Shown in pieces: positions 36,630 to 43,985 of a stretch of DNA of 64,000 bases (positions are counted from its first letter, which is position 1; each line of letters starts with the position of its first letter). The notes under the pieces are model-generated. The model was not told the DNA's origin, did no database searches, and saw only the letters and a program-made list of their open reading frames with translations. The translations under genes were made by a program, and so were the position numbers. This DNA comes from Robiginitalea sp. (lineage in GTDB: Bacteria > Bacteroidota > Bacteroidia > Flavobacteriales > Flavobacteriaceae): the NCBI GenBank assembly GCA_024642005.1, contig JAHECA010000006.1, positions 53,452-117,451 of the forward strand, read 5' to 3'.

Positions 36630-37316
36630 ATGCGGAAGATCACCATCGCCATAGACGGATATTCCTCTACCGGCAAGAGCACCCTGGCCCGCCAGCTGGC
36701 CCATGCCCTGGGGTACGTTTACATCGACTCAGGAGCCATGTACCGGGCAGTTACACTTTTCGCCCAGGAACACGGCCTGATCGGCGAACAGGCCGAAGCC
36801 GCTGGGCTGGAAGCACGCCTGCCCGAAATAGACCTGCGTTTTGAGCTCAACCCGGCAACCGGCCGCTCCGAAATCGTTTTGAACGGCAGGAATGTGGAAA
36901 AACAGATCCGCAGCCTGGAGGTATCGTCTCAGGTGAGCCAGGTGGCAGCCCTGGGGCCCGTGCGTGAAAAACTGGTGGCCCTGCAGCGGGCCATGGGCAA
37001 CCAGGGAGGGGTAGTAATGGACGGGCGCGACATCGGCACCGTGGTGCTGCCCGGGGCCGACCTTAAAATCTTCATGACTGCCAGCCCTGAGATTAGGGCC
37101 AGCCGCCGGTATAAGGAATTGCTCGACCGGGGCGAAAAAGTGTCCTACGAGGCTGTTTTACACAATGTGCGCGAGCGCGACTACCTCGATTCGAACCGGG
37201 AGATTTCCCCCTTGCGCAAAGCCCCCGACGCCATAGAGCTCGACAACAGCGATATGGGGCTCAAAGAACAGTTCGAACGGGTGCACGCCCATGCCGAGCG
37301 CCTGATCGCCAAATAA
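36630..37316 (+). CDS. cmk: Cytidylate kinase
   Basis: The enzyme has 228 residues. ITIAIDGYSSTGKSTLARQLA is the P-loop (in part: GYSSTGKST); YIDSGAMYRAVTLFA, GRDIGTVVLPGADLKIFMTAS and RERDYLDSNREISPL complete the CMP kinase signature. It phosphorylates CMP and dCMP to the diphosphates. The start at 36630 yields the invariant N-terminal strand; an ATG at 36597 lies inside the promoter region. A terminator shared with the convergent LysM gene follows. Confidence 0.95.
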   Translation: MRKITIAIDGYSSTGKSTLARQLAHALGYVYIDSGAMYRAVTLFAQEHGLIGEQAEAAGLEARLPEIDLRFELNPATGRSEIVLNGRNVEKQIRSLEVSSQVSQVAALGPVREKLVALQRAMGNQGGVVMDGRDIGTVVLPGADLKIFMTASPEIRASRRYKELLDRGEKVSYEAVLHNVRERDYLDSNREISPLRKAPDAIELDNSDMGLKEQFERVHAHAERLIAK

Positions 37317-37350
37317 AAAAAAAGGCGCCCCCCTTCCGGGAGCGCCCTTA
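37314..37350 (-). terminator. Rho-independent terminator of the LysM/Kbp-like gene
   Basis: On the minus strand a GC-rich stem (GGCGCTCCC paired with GGGGGCGCC, loop of about five) runs into ten consecutive T residues. It lies between convergent cmk and the LysM gene and probably ends both transcripts. Confidence 0.85.
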
Positions 37351-37369
37351 TGCAGTTGCCGCTTCCGGT

Positions 37370-37750
37370 TCAGAGGTTCGGGATTACCAGTTCCTGCCCG
37401 GGGTGGATCAGGTCGGGGTTTTTGAGGATATTGGTGTTGGCGTCGAAAATTTTCTTGTATTTCATGGCGTCGCCGTAGTAGTGTTTGGCAATCTTGCTCA
37501 GCGACTCTCCGCTTTTAACCACATGGCGGTGGTAAACCGATGTGTCTTCCACGGTTATGTTGGCTTTGATGTCGGCCGGGTTTTCGCCCCCAAGGGCTTT
37601 GATCTTGTCCCAAAGCAGGTCTTTCTCATACTGGGTATGGGTTAATCCCTTAATTTTCAGCACGTTTTCTTCTACATGTACATCGCCGTTGCGTACGCCG
37701 AGTTGCTGGCCCAGGTCCAGCACTGCCTGATACTTTTCCTTAACACTCAT
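37370..37750 (-). CDS. BON-LysM protein, Kbp (YgaU)-like
   Basis: The protein has 126 residues. The first 68 or so resemble a BON domain (VRNGDVHVEENVLKIKG), and 73-125 form a LysM domain (HVVKSGESLSKIAKHYYGD, HPGQELVIP). There is no signal peptide, so it is cytoplasmic. The same order occurs in E. coli Kbp (YgaU), a potassium-binding protein needed at high external K+. A potassium-sensing role is inferred by similarity. Confidence 0.88.
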   Translation of the reverse strand: MSVKEKYQAVLDLGQQLGVRNGDVHVEENVLKIKGLTHTQYEKDLLWDKIKALGGENPADIKANITVEDTSVYHRHVVKSGESLSKIAKHYYGDAMKYKKIFDANTNILKNPDLIHPGQELVIPNL

Positions 37751-37858
37751 TTTTTCAGTTTAATGGTTAACATCTCCCTTAAAGATAAGGAAACTCAAGC
37801 GCCTGTGCCGGCGTATGTTCCAAAATCAGGCCATGGCCCCAACCTTTGGCAGAAAAGC

Positions 37859-37889
37859 TTTGCAAACCCCGCATTTAATTGTATTTTTG
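37859..37889 (+). promoter_or_regulatory. Bacteroidota housekeeping promoter of rpsA
   Basis: TTTG at 37859-37862 and TATTTTTG at 37882-37889 are separated by 19 bases, a full match to the TTTG / TAnnTTTG promoter. The predicted transcript has a leader of about 105 bases before the rpsA ATG at 38004. Confidence 0.75.
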
Positions 37890-37895
37890 CACACC

Positions 37896-38003
37896 TTTTT
37901 AGCTAGGAATCAAGAGGAAAAGGGAACAGACAAAATCACGATAACAGCTTCCGAAGGAAAAGCGCACTCTTGAGGTACTTCGGGATACAAATCAAATCAG
38001 CAC
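37896..38003 (+). promoter_or_regulatory. Long 5' leader of rpsA
   Basis: The predicted rpsA leader is about 108 bases, much longer than other leaders in the window, AG-rich at first and with CTTCCGAAG near 37967. S1 autoregulates its own translation in other bacteria through leader structure; whether this leader does so is inference. Confidence 0.35.
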
Positions 38004-39842
38004 ATGGCTGAAACCAAAAAAGGCGCCGAAGCGGTAGAAACCGCAGCCGCCGAAAAGCAGGCTAAAGCGCCCGTACAACAACAGGATCCCCAGGAATTCC
38101 TGGACAATTTCGACTGGACCAAATACGAAGAAGGTATTGAGCGGGTCGAAGATGCCAAACTCAAGGAATTCGAAGAACTGGTAACCAAGAATTTTGTAGA
38201 TACTGCCGACGAGGAAGTGGTAGAGGGGATAATTACCCACCTGACCGACCGGGAGGCGATTATCGATATCAACGCGAAATCGGAAGGGGTAATTTCCCTG
38301 AACGAATTCCGGTACAACCCGAGCCTGAAGGTTGGCGATAAAGTGGAGGTGCTCATCGACATCCGCGAAGACCGCAACGGCCAGCTGGTGCTCTCGCACC
38401 GGAAGGCCCGCACCATCAAGGCCTGGGACCGTGTGAACGCCGCCCACGACAATGAAGAGGTGGTAACCGGCTTTGTAAAATGCCGCACCAAAGGCGGGAT
38501 GATCGTAGACGTCTTCGGTATCGAGGCCTTCTTGCCCGGTTCGCAGATCGACGTGAAGCCGATTCGCGATTACGACCAATACGTGGGCAAAACCATGGAA
38601 TTCAAGGTGGTGAAAATCAACCAGGAATTCAAGAACGTGGTAGTTTCTCACAAGGCGCTCATCGAAGCAGACATCGAAGAGCAGAAGAAAGAAATCATCA
38701 GCCAGCTCGAAAAAGGGCAGGTACTGGAAGGGGTTGTCAAGAACATTACTTCGTACGGGGTCTTTATCGACCTGGGCGGCGTAGACGGCCTGGTCCACAT
38801 CACCGACCTTTCCTGGAGCCGCATCAACCACCCGAACGAGGTCGTGGAACTCGACCAGAAGCTCAACGTGGTTATCCTGGATTTCGACGAAAACAAGTCG
38901 CGCATCCAGCTGGGTCTCAAGCAGCTTGAGAAGCATCCCTGGGATGCCCTGGGCGATGAGATCAAAGTAGGCGATAAGGTGAAAGGCAAAGTGGTGGTCA
39001 TCGCCGATTACGGAGCCTTCCTGGAAGTAGCCGAAGGCGTGGAAGGCCTGATTCACGTCTCTGAGATGTCTTGGTCTACCCACCTGCGTTCTGCCCAGGA
39101 CTTCGTGAAAGTCGGGGACGAACTGGAAGCCGTGGTGCTGACCCTCGACAGGGAAGACCGGAAAATGTCGCTGGGCCTGAAACAGCTCACTCCCGACCCG
39201 TGGACCGATATCACCACCAAATACCCGGTTGGATCGCGCCACAAGGGCATCGTTCGGAACTTCACCAACTTCGGTGTGTTCGTGGAACTGGAAGAAGGCA
39301 TCGACGGCCTGATCTACATTTCAGACCTGTCGTGGACCAAGAAAATCAAGCACCCTTCTGAATTTGTTACCGTGGGCGATATCCTCGAAGTAGAAGTGCT
39401 CGAACTGGATGTGGACGGCCGCAAGCTGAGCCTGGGCCACAAGCAGACCCAGGAAAACCCCTGGGACAAGTACGAAGAGGAATTCGGTGAAGGAACGGTA
39501 CACGAAGCCTCAATCAGCGAGATCGTCGACAAGGGCGCCATTATCGAGTTCAACGAAGACATTACTGCCTTCGTGCCTCAGCGCCACATGGAGAAGGAAG
39601 ACGGCAAAAAGCTGACCCGTGGGGAAGAAGCCGAATTCAAGATTATTGAGTTCAACAAGGACTACAAGCGGGTAGTGGCAAGCCACACCGCCATCTTCAA
39701 GGAAGAAGAACAGCGCAATGTGCGCGCCGCCAAGAAAAAGGCAGCCGCCATGGCCGAAGAGTCCAAGCCCACCCTGGGTGATGCCAATGCTCAGCTGCAA
39801 AAGCTGAAGGATAAAATGGAAGCCGCCAAAAAGAAGAAGTGA
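38004..39842 (+). CDS. rpsA: 30S ribosomal protein S1
   Basis: The protein has 612 residues with six S1 OB-fold repeats, starting roughly at residues 71, 151, 237, 322, 411 and 496 (for example VEGVVKNITSYGVFIDLGG-type blocks: NITSYGVFIDLGGVDGLVHI). A charged N-terminal extension (KKGAEAVETAAAEKQAKA) and a lysine-rich tail (KDKMEAAKKKK) are typical of Bacteroidota S1. It binds mRNA leaders on the small subunit, relevant here because Shine-Dalgarno sequences are scarce. Strong promoter upstream and terminator downstream, so monocistronic. Confidence 0.97.
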   Translation: MAETKKGAEAVETAAAEKQAKAPVQQQDPQEFLDNFDWTKYEEGIERVEDAKLKEFEELVTKNFVDTADEEVVEGIITHLTDREAIIDINAKSEGVISLNEFRYNPSLKVGDKVEVLIDIREDRNGQLVLSHRKARTIKAWDRVNAAHDNEEVVTGFVKCRTKGGMIVDVFGIEAFLPGSQIDVKPIRDYDQYVGKTMEFKVVKINQEFKNVVVSHKALIEADIEEQKKEIISQLEKGQVLEGVVKNITSYGVFIDLGGVDGLVHITDLSWSRINHPNEVVELDQKLNVVILDFDENKSRIQLGLKQLEKHPWDALGDEIKVGDKVKGKVVVIADYGAFLEVAEGVEGLIHVSEMSWSTHLRSAQDFVKVGDELEAVVLTLDREDRKMSLGLKQLTPDPWTDITTKYPVGSRHKGIVRNFTNFGVFVELEEGIDGLIYISDLSWTKKIKHPSEFVTVGDILEVEVLELDVDGRKLSLGHKQTQENPWDKYEEEFGEGTVHEASISEIVDKGAIIEFNEDITAFVPQRHMEKEDGKKLTRGEEAEFKIIEFNKDYKRVVASHTAIFKEEEQRNVRAAKKKAAAMAEESKPTLGDANAQLQKLKDKMEAAKKKK

Positions 39843-39859
39843 GGTAGCCTCTTATAGCT

Positions 39860-39889
39860 AAACCCCGGGAAATCCCGGGGTTTTTTTTT
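39860..39889 (+). terminator. Rho-independent terminator of rpsA
   Basis: AACCCCGGGA and TCCCGGGGTT form the stem, followed by nine T residues, 20 bp after the rpsA stop. Confidence 0.95.
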
Positions 39890-39950
39890 GCCCTGTCCCG
39901 GGGGGATGGCCCCGCCAAAACCCAACGGCAATTAGGGCCACCCAATTGGA

Positions 39951-39968
39951 GAGAAATGCCTATTTTTG
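39951..39968 (+). promoter_or_regulatory. Promoter-like element ahead of pyrR
   Basis: TATTTTTG at 39961-39968 is a perfect -7 box, preceded by GAGAAATGCC as at glgE. The pyrR ATG is at 39997, leaving a leader of only about 20 bases. Confidence 0.5.
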
Positions 39969-39996
39969 TTAACCAACGTCTTAGGGCCGCCTCTGT

Positions 39997-40536
39997 ATGA
40001 GTCAACATGTGCTTCTTAATTCAAAAGAAATCGACATCATCCTGCACCGGCTGGCCTGCCAATTGCTTGAAAACCACCTCGATTTTTCTGATAGCGTCCT
40101 GATTGGGATGCAACCCAGGGGCACCTACCTGGCCCACAGGCTGCTCGCCATTCTCGAACGGGAATACAAGGTAAAGCACATTCCGTTCGGCCTGCTCGAC
40201 ATCACCTTTTACCGAGACGATTTTCGACGCGGCGACAAACCCCTGGCCGCCAGCAGTACCCAGATCGATTTCCTGGTCGAGGGCAAAAGGGTGGTGCTCA
40301 TAGACGATGTGCTGTACACCGGCCGCAGTATCCGCGCGGCCCTTACAGCCATACAGTCTTTCGGCAGGCCGGGCTCCATAGAGCTGCTCACCCTGATCGA
40401 CCGGCGCTTTAGCCGGCACCTGCCCATACAGCCCGATTACCGGGGCCGGCAGGTAGACGCCATCGGGGGCGACAAGGTAAAGGTGTGCTGGGAGGAAAAC
40501 GAGGGGGAAGACGCGGTGTATCTGATTAGCAAGTAA
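39997..40536 (+). CDS. pyrR: PyrR: uracil phosphoribosyltransferase / pyr regulator
   Basis: The protein has 179 residues with the PRPP-binding loop VVLIDDVLYTGRSIRAAL at about 98-115, GMQPRGTYLA and the PyrR-type LLTLIDRRFSRHLPIQPDYRG. In Firmicutes PyrR senses UMP/UTP and binds pyr mRNA; it also converts uracil and PRPP to UMP. Here it heads a transcript with pyrB three bases downstream. The short predicted leader has no attenuator-like hairpins, so the regulatory role is uncertain. Confidence 0.92.
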   Translation: MSQHVLLNSKEIDIILHRLACQLLENHLDFSDSVLIGMQPRGTYLAHRLLAILEREYKVKHIPFGLLDITFYRDDFRRGDKPLAASSTQIDFLVEGKRVVLIDDVLYTGRSIRAALTAIQSFGRPGSIELLTLIDRRFSRHLPIQPDYRGRQVDAIGGDKVKVCWEENEGEDAVYLISK

Positions 40537-40539
40537 CTC

Positions 40540-41466
40540 ATGAGTGAACTGAGTGTACGACATTTACTGGGGATCAAGTACCTGAACCAAAAGGACATCG
40601 ACCTCATATTTGAAACCGCCGACCACTTCAAGGAAGTGCTGGGGCGGCCCATCAAAAAAGTACCATCCCTGCGCGACATAACCATCGCCAATATCTTTTT
40701 TGAAAGCAGTACCCGTACCCGGCTTTCCTTTGAGCTGGCCGAAAAACGGCTCTCGGCCGATGTGATCAACTTCTCGGCTGCCCAGTCGTCGGTCAAAAAG
40801 GGCGAGACTTTGATCGATACGGTCAACAACATTCTGTCGATGAAGGTAGACATGGTGGTCATGCGCCACCCGAACCCCGGGGCCGGCATCTTCCTGTCGC
40901 GCCACGTAAAGGCCTCCATCGTGAACGCGGGCGACGGAGCCCACGAACATCCCACCCAGGCCCTGCTCGATTCCTATTCCATCCGGGAAAAGCTCGGCGG
41001 GGTAGGGGGCAAGAAAGTGGTCATTGTGGGCGATATCCTGCATTCAAGGGTGGCCCTCTCCAACATTTTCGCCTTGCAGATGCAGGGGGCAGAGGTGCGG
41101 GTTTGCGGCCCAAAGACCCTGATCCCCAAATACGTGGAATCGCTCGGGGTACGGGTAGAACCCGACCTGCGCACTGCCCTGCAGTGGTGTGATGTGGCCA
41201 ACATGCTACGCGTCCAGAACGAGCGCATGGACATGAGCTACTTCCCCTCCACGCGCGAGTACTCCCGCCAGTTCGGCATCGACAAGGCCTTGCTCGAAAG
41301 CCTGGGCAAGGAGATTGTGATCATGCACCCGGGGCCCATCAACAGGGGGGTGGAAATTACCAGTGACGTCGCCGATTCCCACCAGTCTATTATCCTGAAC
41401 CAGGTGGAGAATGGGGTCGCCATTCGAATGGCAGTCATTTATTTGCTTGCTTCTCAAATAAAATAA
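40540..41466 (+). CDS. pyrB: Aspartate carbamoyltransferase catalytic subunit
   Basis: The enzyme has 308 residues. The carbamoyl-phosphate loop SSTRTRLSFE starts at about residue 56, and GDGAHEHPTQALLD and HPGPINRGVEI are further ATCase blocks. It condenses carbamoyl phosphate with aspartate in pyrimidine synthesis. No pyrI regulatory subunit is near, so it is probably an unregulated trimer type or is regulated by another partner. Coupled closely to pyrR. Confidence 0.95.
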   Translation: MSELSVRHLLGIKYLNQKDIDLIFETADHFKEVLGRPIKKVPSLRDITIANIFFESSTRTRLSFELAEKRLSADVINFSAAQSSVKKGETLIDTVNNILSMKVDMVVMRHPNPGAGIFLSRHVKASIVNAGDGAHEHPTQALLDSYSIREKLGGVGGKKVVIVGDILHSRVALSNIFALQMQGAEVRVCGPKTLIPKYVESLGVRVEPDLRTALQWCDVANMLRVQNERMDMSYFPSTREYSRQFGIDKALLESLGKEIVIMHPGPINRGVEITSDVADSHQSIILNQVENGVAIRMAVIYLLASQIK

Positions 41467-41472
41467 CACATC

Positions 41473-41805
41473 ATGATTTTCGACAAGGACGGGAATACCA
41501 CCATTGTCTTCCAGGAAAACGTCTCCCTCGAGAAATTTCATAAGAATTTCAGTGAGGCCTACCCGGGTTTGAAGAACGACCACCTGATCCTGAACCTGTT
41601 TTCGTTCGGGAAGCTCAGTACAGGCGATATACTCCTGTTCCTGGAACTTTCCAATGGCCACAGGGGGGCAGGAAAATCGTTTGTACTGGTGTCGAATGCC
41701 ATAGCGTACGAGCATGTGCCCGACGAACTCTGCGTGGTGCCTACCCTGCAGGAAGCCCGCGACCTGATCGAGATGGAGGAGATCGAACGCGATCTCGAAC
41801 TCTGA
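41473..41805 (+). CDS. Conserved small protein upstream of ribonuclease Z
   Basis: The protein is 110 residues, soluble, with alternating strands and helices (TTIVFQENVSLEKFHKNF, HLILNLFSF, GDILLFLELSNGHRGAGKSF, TLQEARDLIEMEEIERDLE) suggestive of a STAS-like fold. It begins six bases after pyrB and ends 16 bp ahead of rnz. I recall similar small proteins beside rnz in Flavobacteriia, but no function is known. Confidence 0.7.
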   Translation: MIFDKDGNTTIVFQENVSLEKFHKNFSEAYPGLKNDHLILNLFSFGKLSTGDILLFLELSNGHRGAGKSFVLVSNAIAYEHVPDELCVVPTLQEARDLIEMEEIERDLEL

Positions 41806-41821
41806 GGGTGGTCGGGGCGGC

Positions 41822-42733
41822 ATGTCGATGAAACTCCATATTCTCGGTTGTTATTCAGCCACACCCCGGGCCCAGACCCGGCCGAGTGCCCAGGTGCTGG
41901 AAACCGGCGGTCACCTTTTCCTGATCGATTGCGGGGAAGGAACCCAGATGGAACTCAGGCGTTACAAGTTGCGCTTCTCGAAAATAGACCACATCTTTAT
42001 CTCGCACCTGCACGGCGACCATTTTTTCGGCCTGCCCGGCCTGGTGTCGACCTTTCGGCTGCTGGGGCGCGAAAAGCCGCTCCACATTCACGGCCCAAAG
42101 GGCATCAAAGAGGCCATTACCCTCCTGTTGAAACTGGGCGATTCCTGGACCCAGTACCCACTCCTTTTTAACGAGCTCACGGCCCGGGAACCGCAGCTGC
42201 TGCTCGAAGAAACAGGTGTAGCGGTTTCCACCCTGCCCCTGAATCATCGCATCTACACCAATGGATTCCTCATCAGGGAACTCCCGGGTGAGCGACGCTT
42301 GCGCCCCGAGGCGGCCCGCAGGTACGGGATCGATACCGCTTATTTCCGAAAAATCAAAAAGGGGGCCGATGGCCTGGCCTCCGACGGCCGACTGATACCC
42401 AATGCCGAGCTCACCGACCCGCCCACCCACCCCTCCAGTTATGCGTACTGCAGCGATACGGCCTACAAACCGGAACTCCCGGCCTGGCTCAAAGACGTAG
42501 ATACCCTGTACCACGAAGCGACCTTTCTGGAAAAAGACGCTGCCCTGGCAGCCAAAACCGGGCACTCCACTGCCCGGGAAGCCGCCCTGATAGCCCGGGA
42601 AGCGGGGGTGCAACAACTCATCCTGGGGCATTACTCTAGCCGGTACAAAGACCTGCAGGGCTTTCAGGCAGAGGCTGCTGCCGTTTTCCCGGCCGTGGAA
42701 CTGGCCGAAGACGGGCGCGTTTTCAGCTGGTAG
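41822..42733 (+). CDS. rnz: Ribonuclease Z
   Basis: The enzyme has 303 residues in the metallo-beta-lactamase fold. HLHGDHFFGLPGL is the zinc motif; DCGEGTQMELRRY and SDTAYKPEL are typical of RNase Z; HSTAREAALIAREAGVQQLILGH is near the C-terminus (in part HSTAREAALIA). It removes 3' trailers from pre-tRNAs. The start may be the ATG at 41822 or the one two codons later. Confidence 0.95.
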   Translation: MSMKLHILGCYSATPRAQTRPSAQVLETGGHLFLIDCGEGTQMELRRYKLRFSKIDHIFISHLHGDHFFGLPGLVSTFRLLGREKPLHIHGPKGIKEAITLLLKLGDSWTQYPLLFNELTAREPQLLLEETGVAVSTLPLNHRIYTNGFLIRELPGERRLRPEAARRYGIDTAYFRKIKKGADGLASDGRLIPNAELTDPPTHPSSYAYCSDTAYKPELPAWLKDVDTLYHEATFLEKDAALAAKTGHSTAREAALIAREAGVQQLILGHYSSRYKDLQGFQAEAAAVFPAVELAEDGRVFSW

Positions 42734-42817
42734 GTCGCATCCCTTCCCGCTTTTAATGCACTGCCGCCCCCTCTCTTTTTGGGAACTTTGATTATCTTGT
42801 GGGCCCAGACACGCGCC

Positions 42818-43465
42818 ATGGAAAAAGACCTCGGCAACTACCGGAAAGTATACGCCAAGAAACAATTGTCGGAAGCCGAAGCCCCCGATAACCCGCTTCA
42901 GCTTTTTCAGCAATGGTTCCATGAAATCGAGGCCAGCGGCAGTACCGACGAACACAACGCCATGACCCTGGCCACGGTCGGGCTCGACGGGTATCCGAAA
43001 AGCCGAGTGGTGCTGCTCAAGGGGTATACCTATGAAGGCTTTGTCTTCTTTACCAACTACCAGAGCGAGAAAGGGCTGGCCATGGCGGCAGACCCACGGG
43101 TATGCCTCTCTTTTTTCTGGCCCTATCTGGAGCGGCAGGTCATCATCAAGGGAAAGGCCGAAAAGCTTCCCGAAAACCTCTCAGACGGCTATTTTGAATC
43201 GCGGCCCGAAGGGAGCAAGCTGGGCGCCATAGTCTCGGAGCAGAGCCGGGTGATCCCCTCGCGGGAATACCTGGAAAAGGCTGTGGAACAGCTCGAAGCG
43301 GTATATCACGGAAGGGAGATTCCCAGGCCCGAATTCTGGGGAGGCTACCTGGTCAGGCCGCAGAGCGTGGAATTCTGGCAGGGCCGCCCCGACCGGCTCC
43401 ACGACCGCCTGCGTTATACCCTTTTGGAAACCTGGGACTGGAAGCTCGAACGACTGGCCCCCTGA
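42818..43465 (+). CDS. pdxH: Pyridoxamine 5'-phosphate oxidase
   Basis: The enzyme has 215 residues. SRVVLLKGYTYEGFVFFTNY binds FMN, and RPQSVEFWQGRPDRLHDR is the C-terminal family signature. It oxidises PNP or PMP to pyridoxal 5'-phosphate. The start at 42818 matches family length; the earlier ATG at 42779 would lie in the promoter-like region (TATCTTGT at 42793). Confidence 0.95.
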   Translation: MEKDLGNYRKVYAKKQLSEAEAPDNPLQLFQQWFHEIEASGSTDEHNAMTLATVGLDGYPKSRVVLLKGYTYEGFVFFTNYQSEKGLAMAADPRVCLSFFWPYLERQVIIKGKAEKLPENLSDGYFESRPEGSKLGAIVSEQSRVIPSREYLEKAVEQLEAVYHGREIPRPEFWGGYLVRPQSVEFWQGRPDRLHDRLRYTLLETWDWKLERLAP

Positions 43466-43478
43466 GATAGGCCTGAGG

Positions 43479-43486
43479 TACTTTTG
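43479..43486 (+). promoter_or_regulatory. Bacteroidota -7 promoter box ahead of the sixA-ppk-ppx group
   Basis: TACTTTTG is a perfect TAnnTTTG match ending 13 bases before the ATG at 43500. Confidence 0.5.
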
Positions 43487-43499
43487 AAAAACTACTGGG

Positions 43500-43982
43500 A
43501 TGAAAGAAATCATATTGGTGCGGCACGGCAAGTCTTCCTGGGACTACAGGGTATCAGACCGCGACAGGCCTCTTCAGGAGCGCGGCATCGCAGATGCCCA
43601 CCTCATGGCCGGTGCGATGAGGTCCCTGCCCGCGCCCGACGCCGTATTTTCGAGTCCGGCCAACCGGGCCCTGCATACCTGTACCATCATCCTGCGGGAA
43701 CTGCCGCTGCCGCTGGAGGTGCTCAGGCTAACCGATTCGCTTTACGATTTTTCCGGGGGCAGCGTGGCTGGTTTCGTTAAAGGCCTGGACGATGGCCTGA
43801 ACCGCGTTATGTTGTTTGGCCACAACCACGCTTTTACCCACCTGGCCAACGCCTGGGGCAACCAATATATCGACAACGTGCCCACAACGGGTTGTGTGCA
43901 CCTGCGACTGGAGGCCAAACGCTGGTCTGAAGTAGACAAGGGACAAACCTTGCAGGCCATTTTTCCAAAACACCTGAAATAA
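43500..43982 (+). CDS. SixA-like histidine phosphatase family protein
   Basis: The protein has 160 residues. LVRHGKSSW is the RHG phosphohistidine motif at residues 6-13; SPANRALHTC and FGHNHAFT complete the SixA-type active site. E. coli SixA dephosphorylates phosphohistidine proteins. The gene is three bases upstream of ppk, so it probably shares a transcript with polyphosphate kinase and exopolyphosphatase. Confidence 0.88.
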   Translation: MKEIILVRHGKSSWDYRVSDRDRPLQERGIADAHLMAGAMRSLPAPDAVFSSPANRALHTCTIILRELPLPLEVLRLTDSLYDFSGGSVAGFVKGLDDGLNRVMLFGHNHAFTHLANAWGNQYIDNVPTTGCVHLRLEAKRWSEVDKGQTLQAIFPKHLK

Positions 43983-43985
43983 GTA

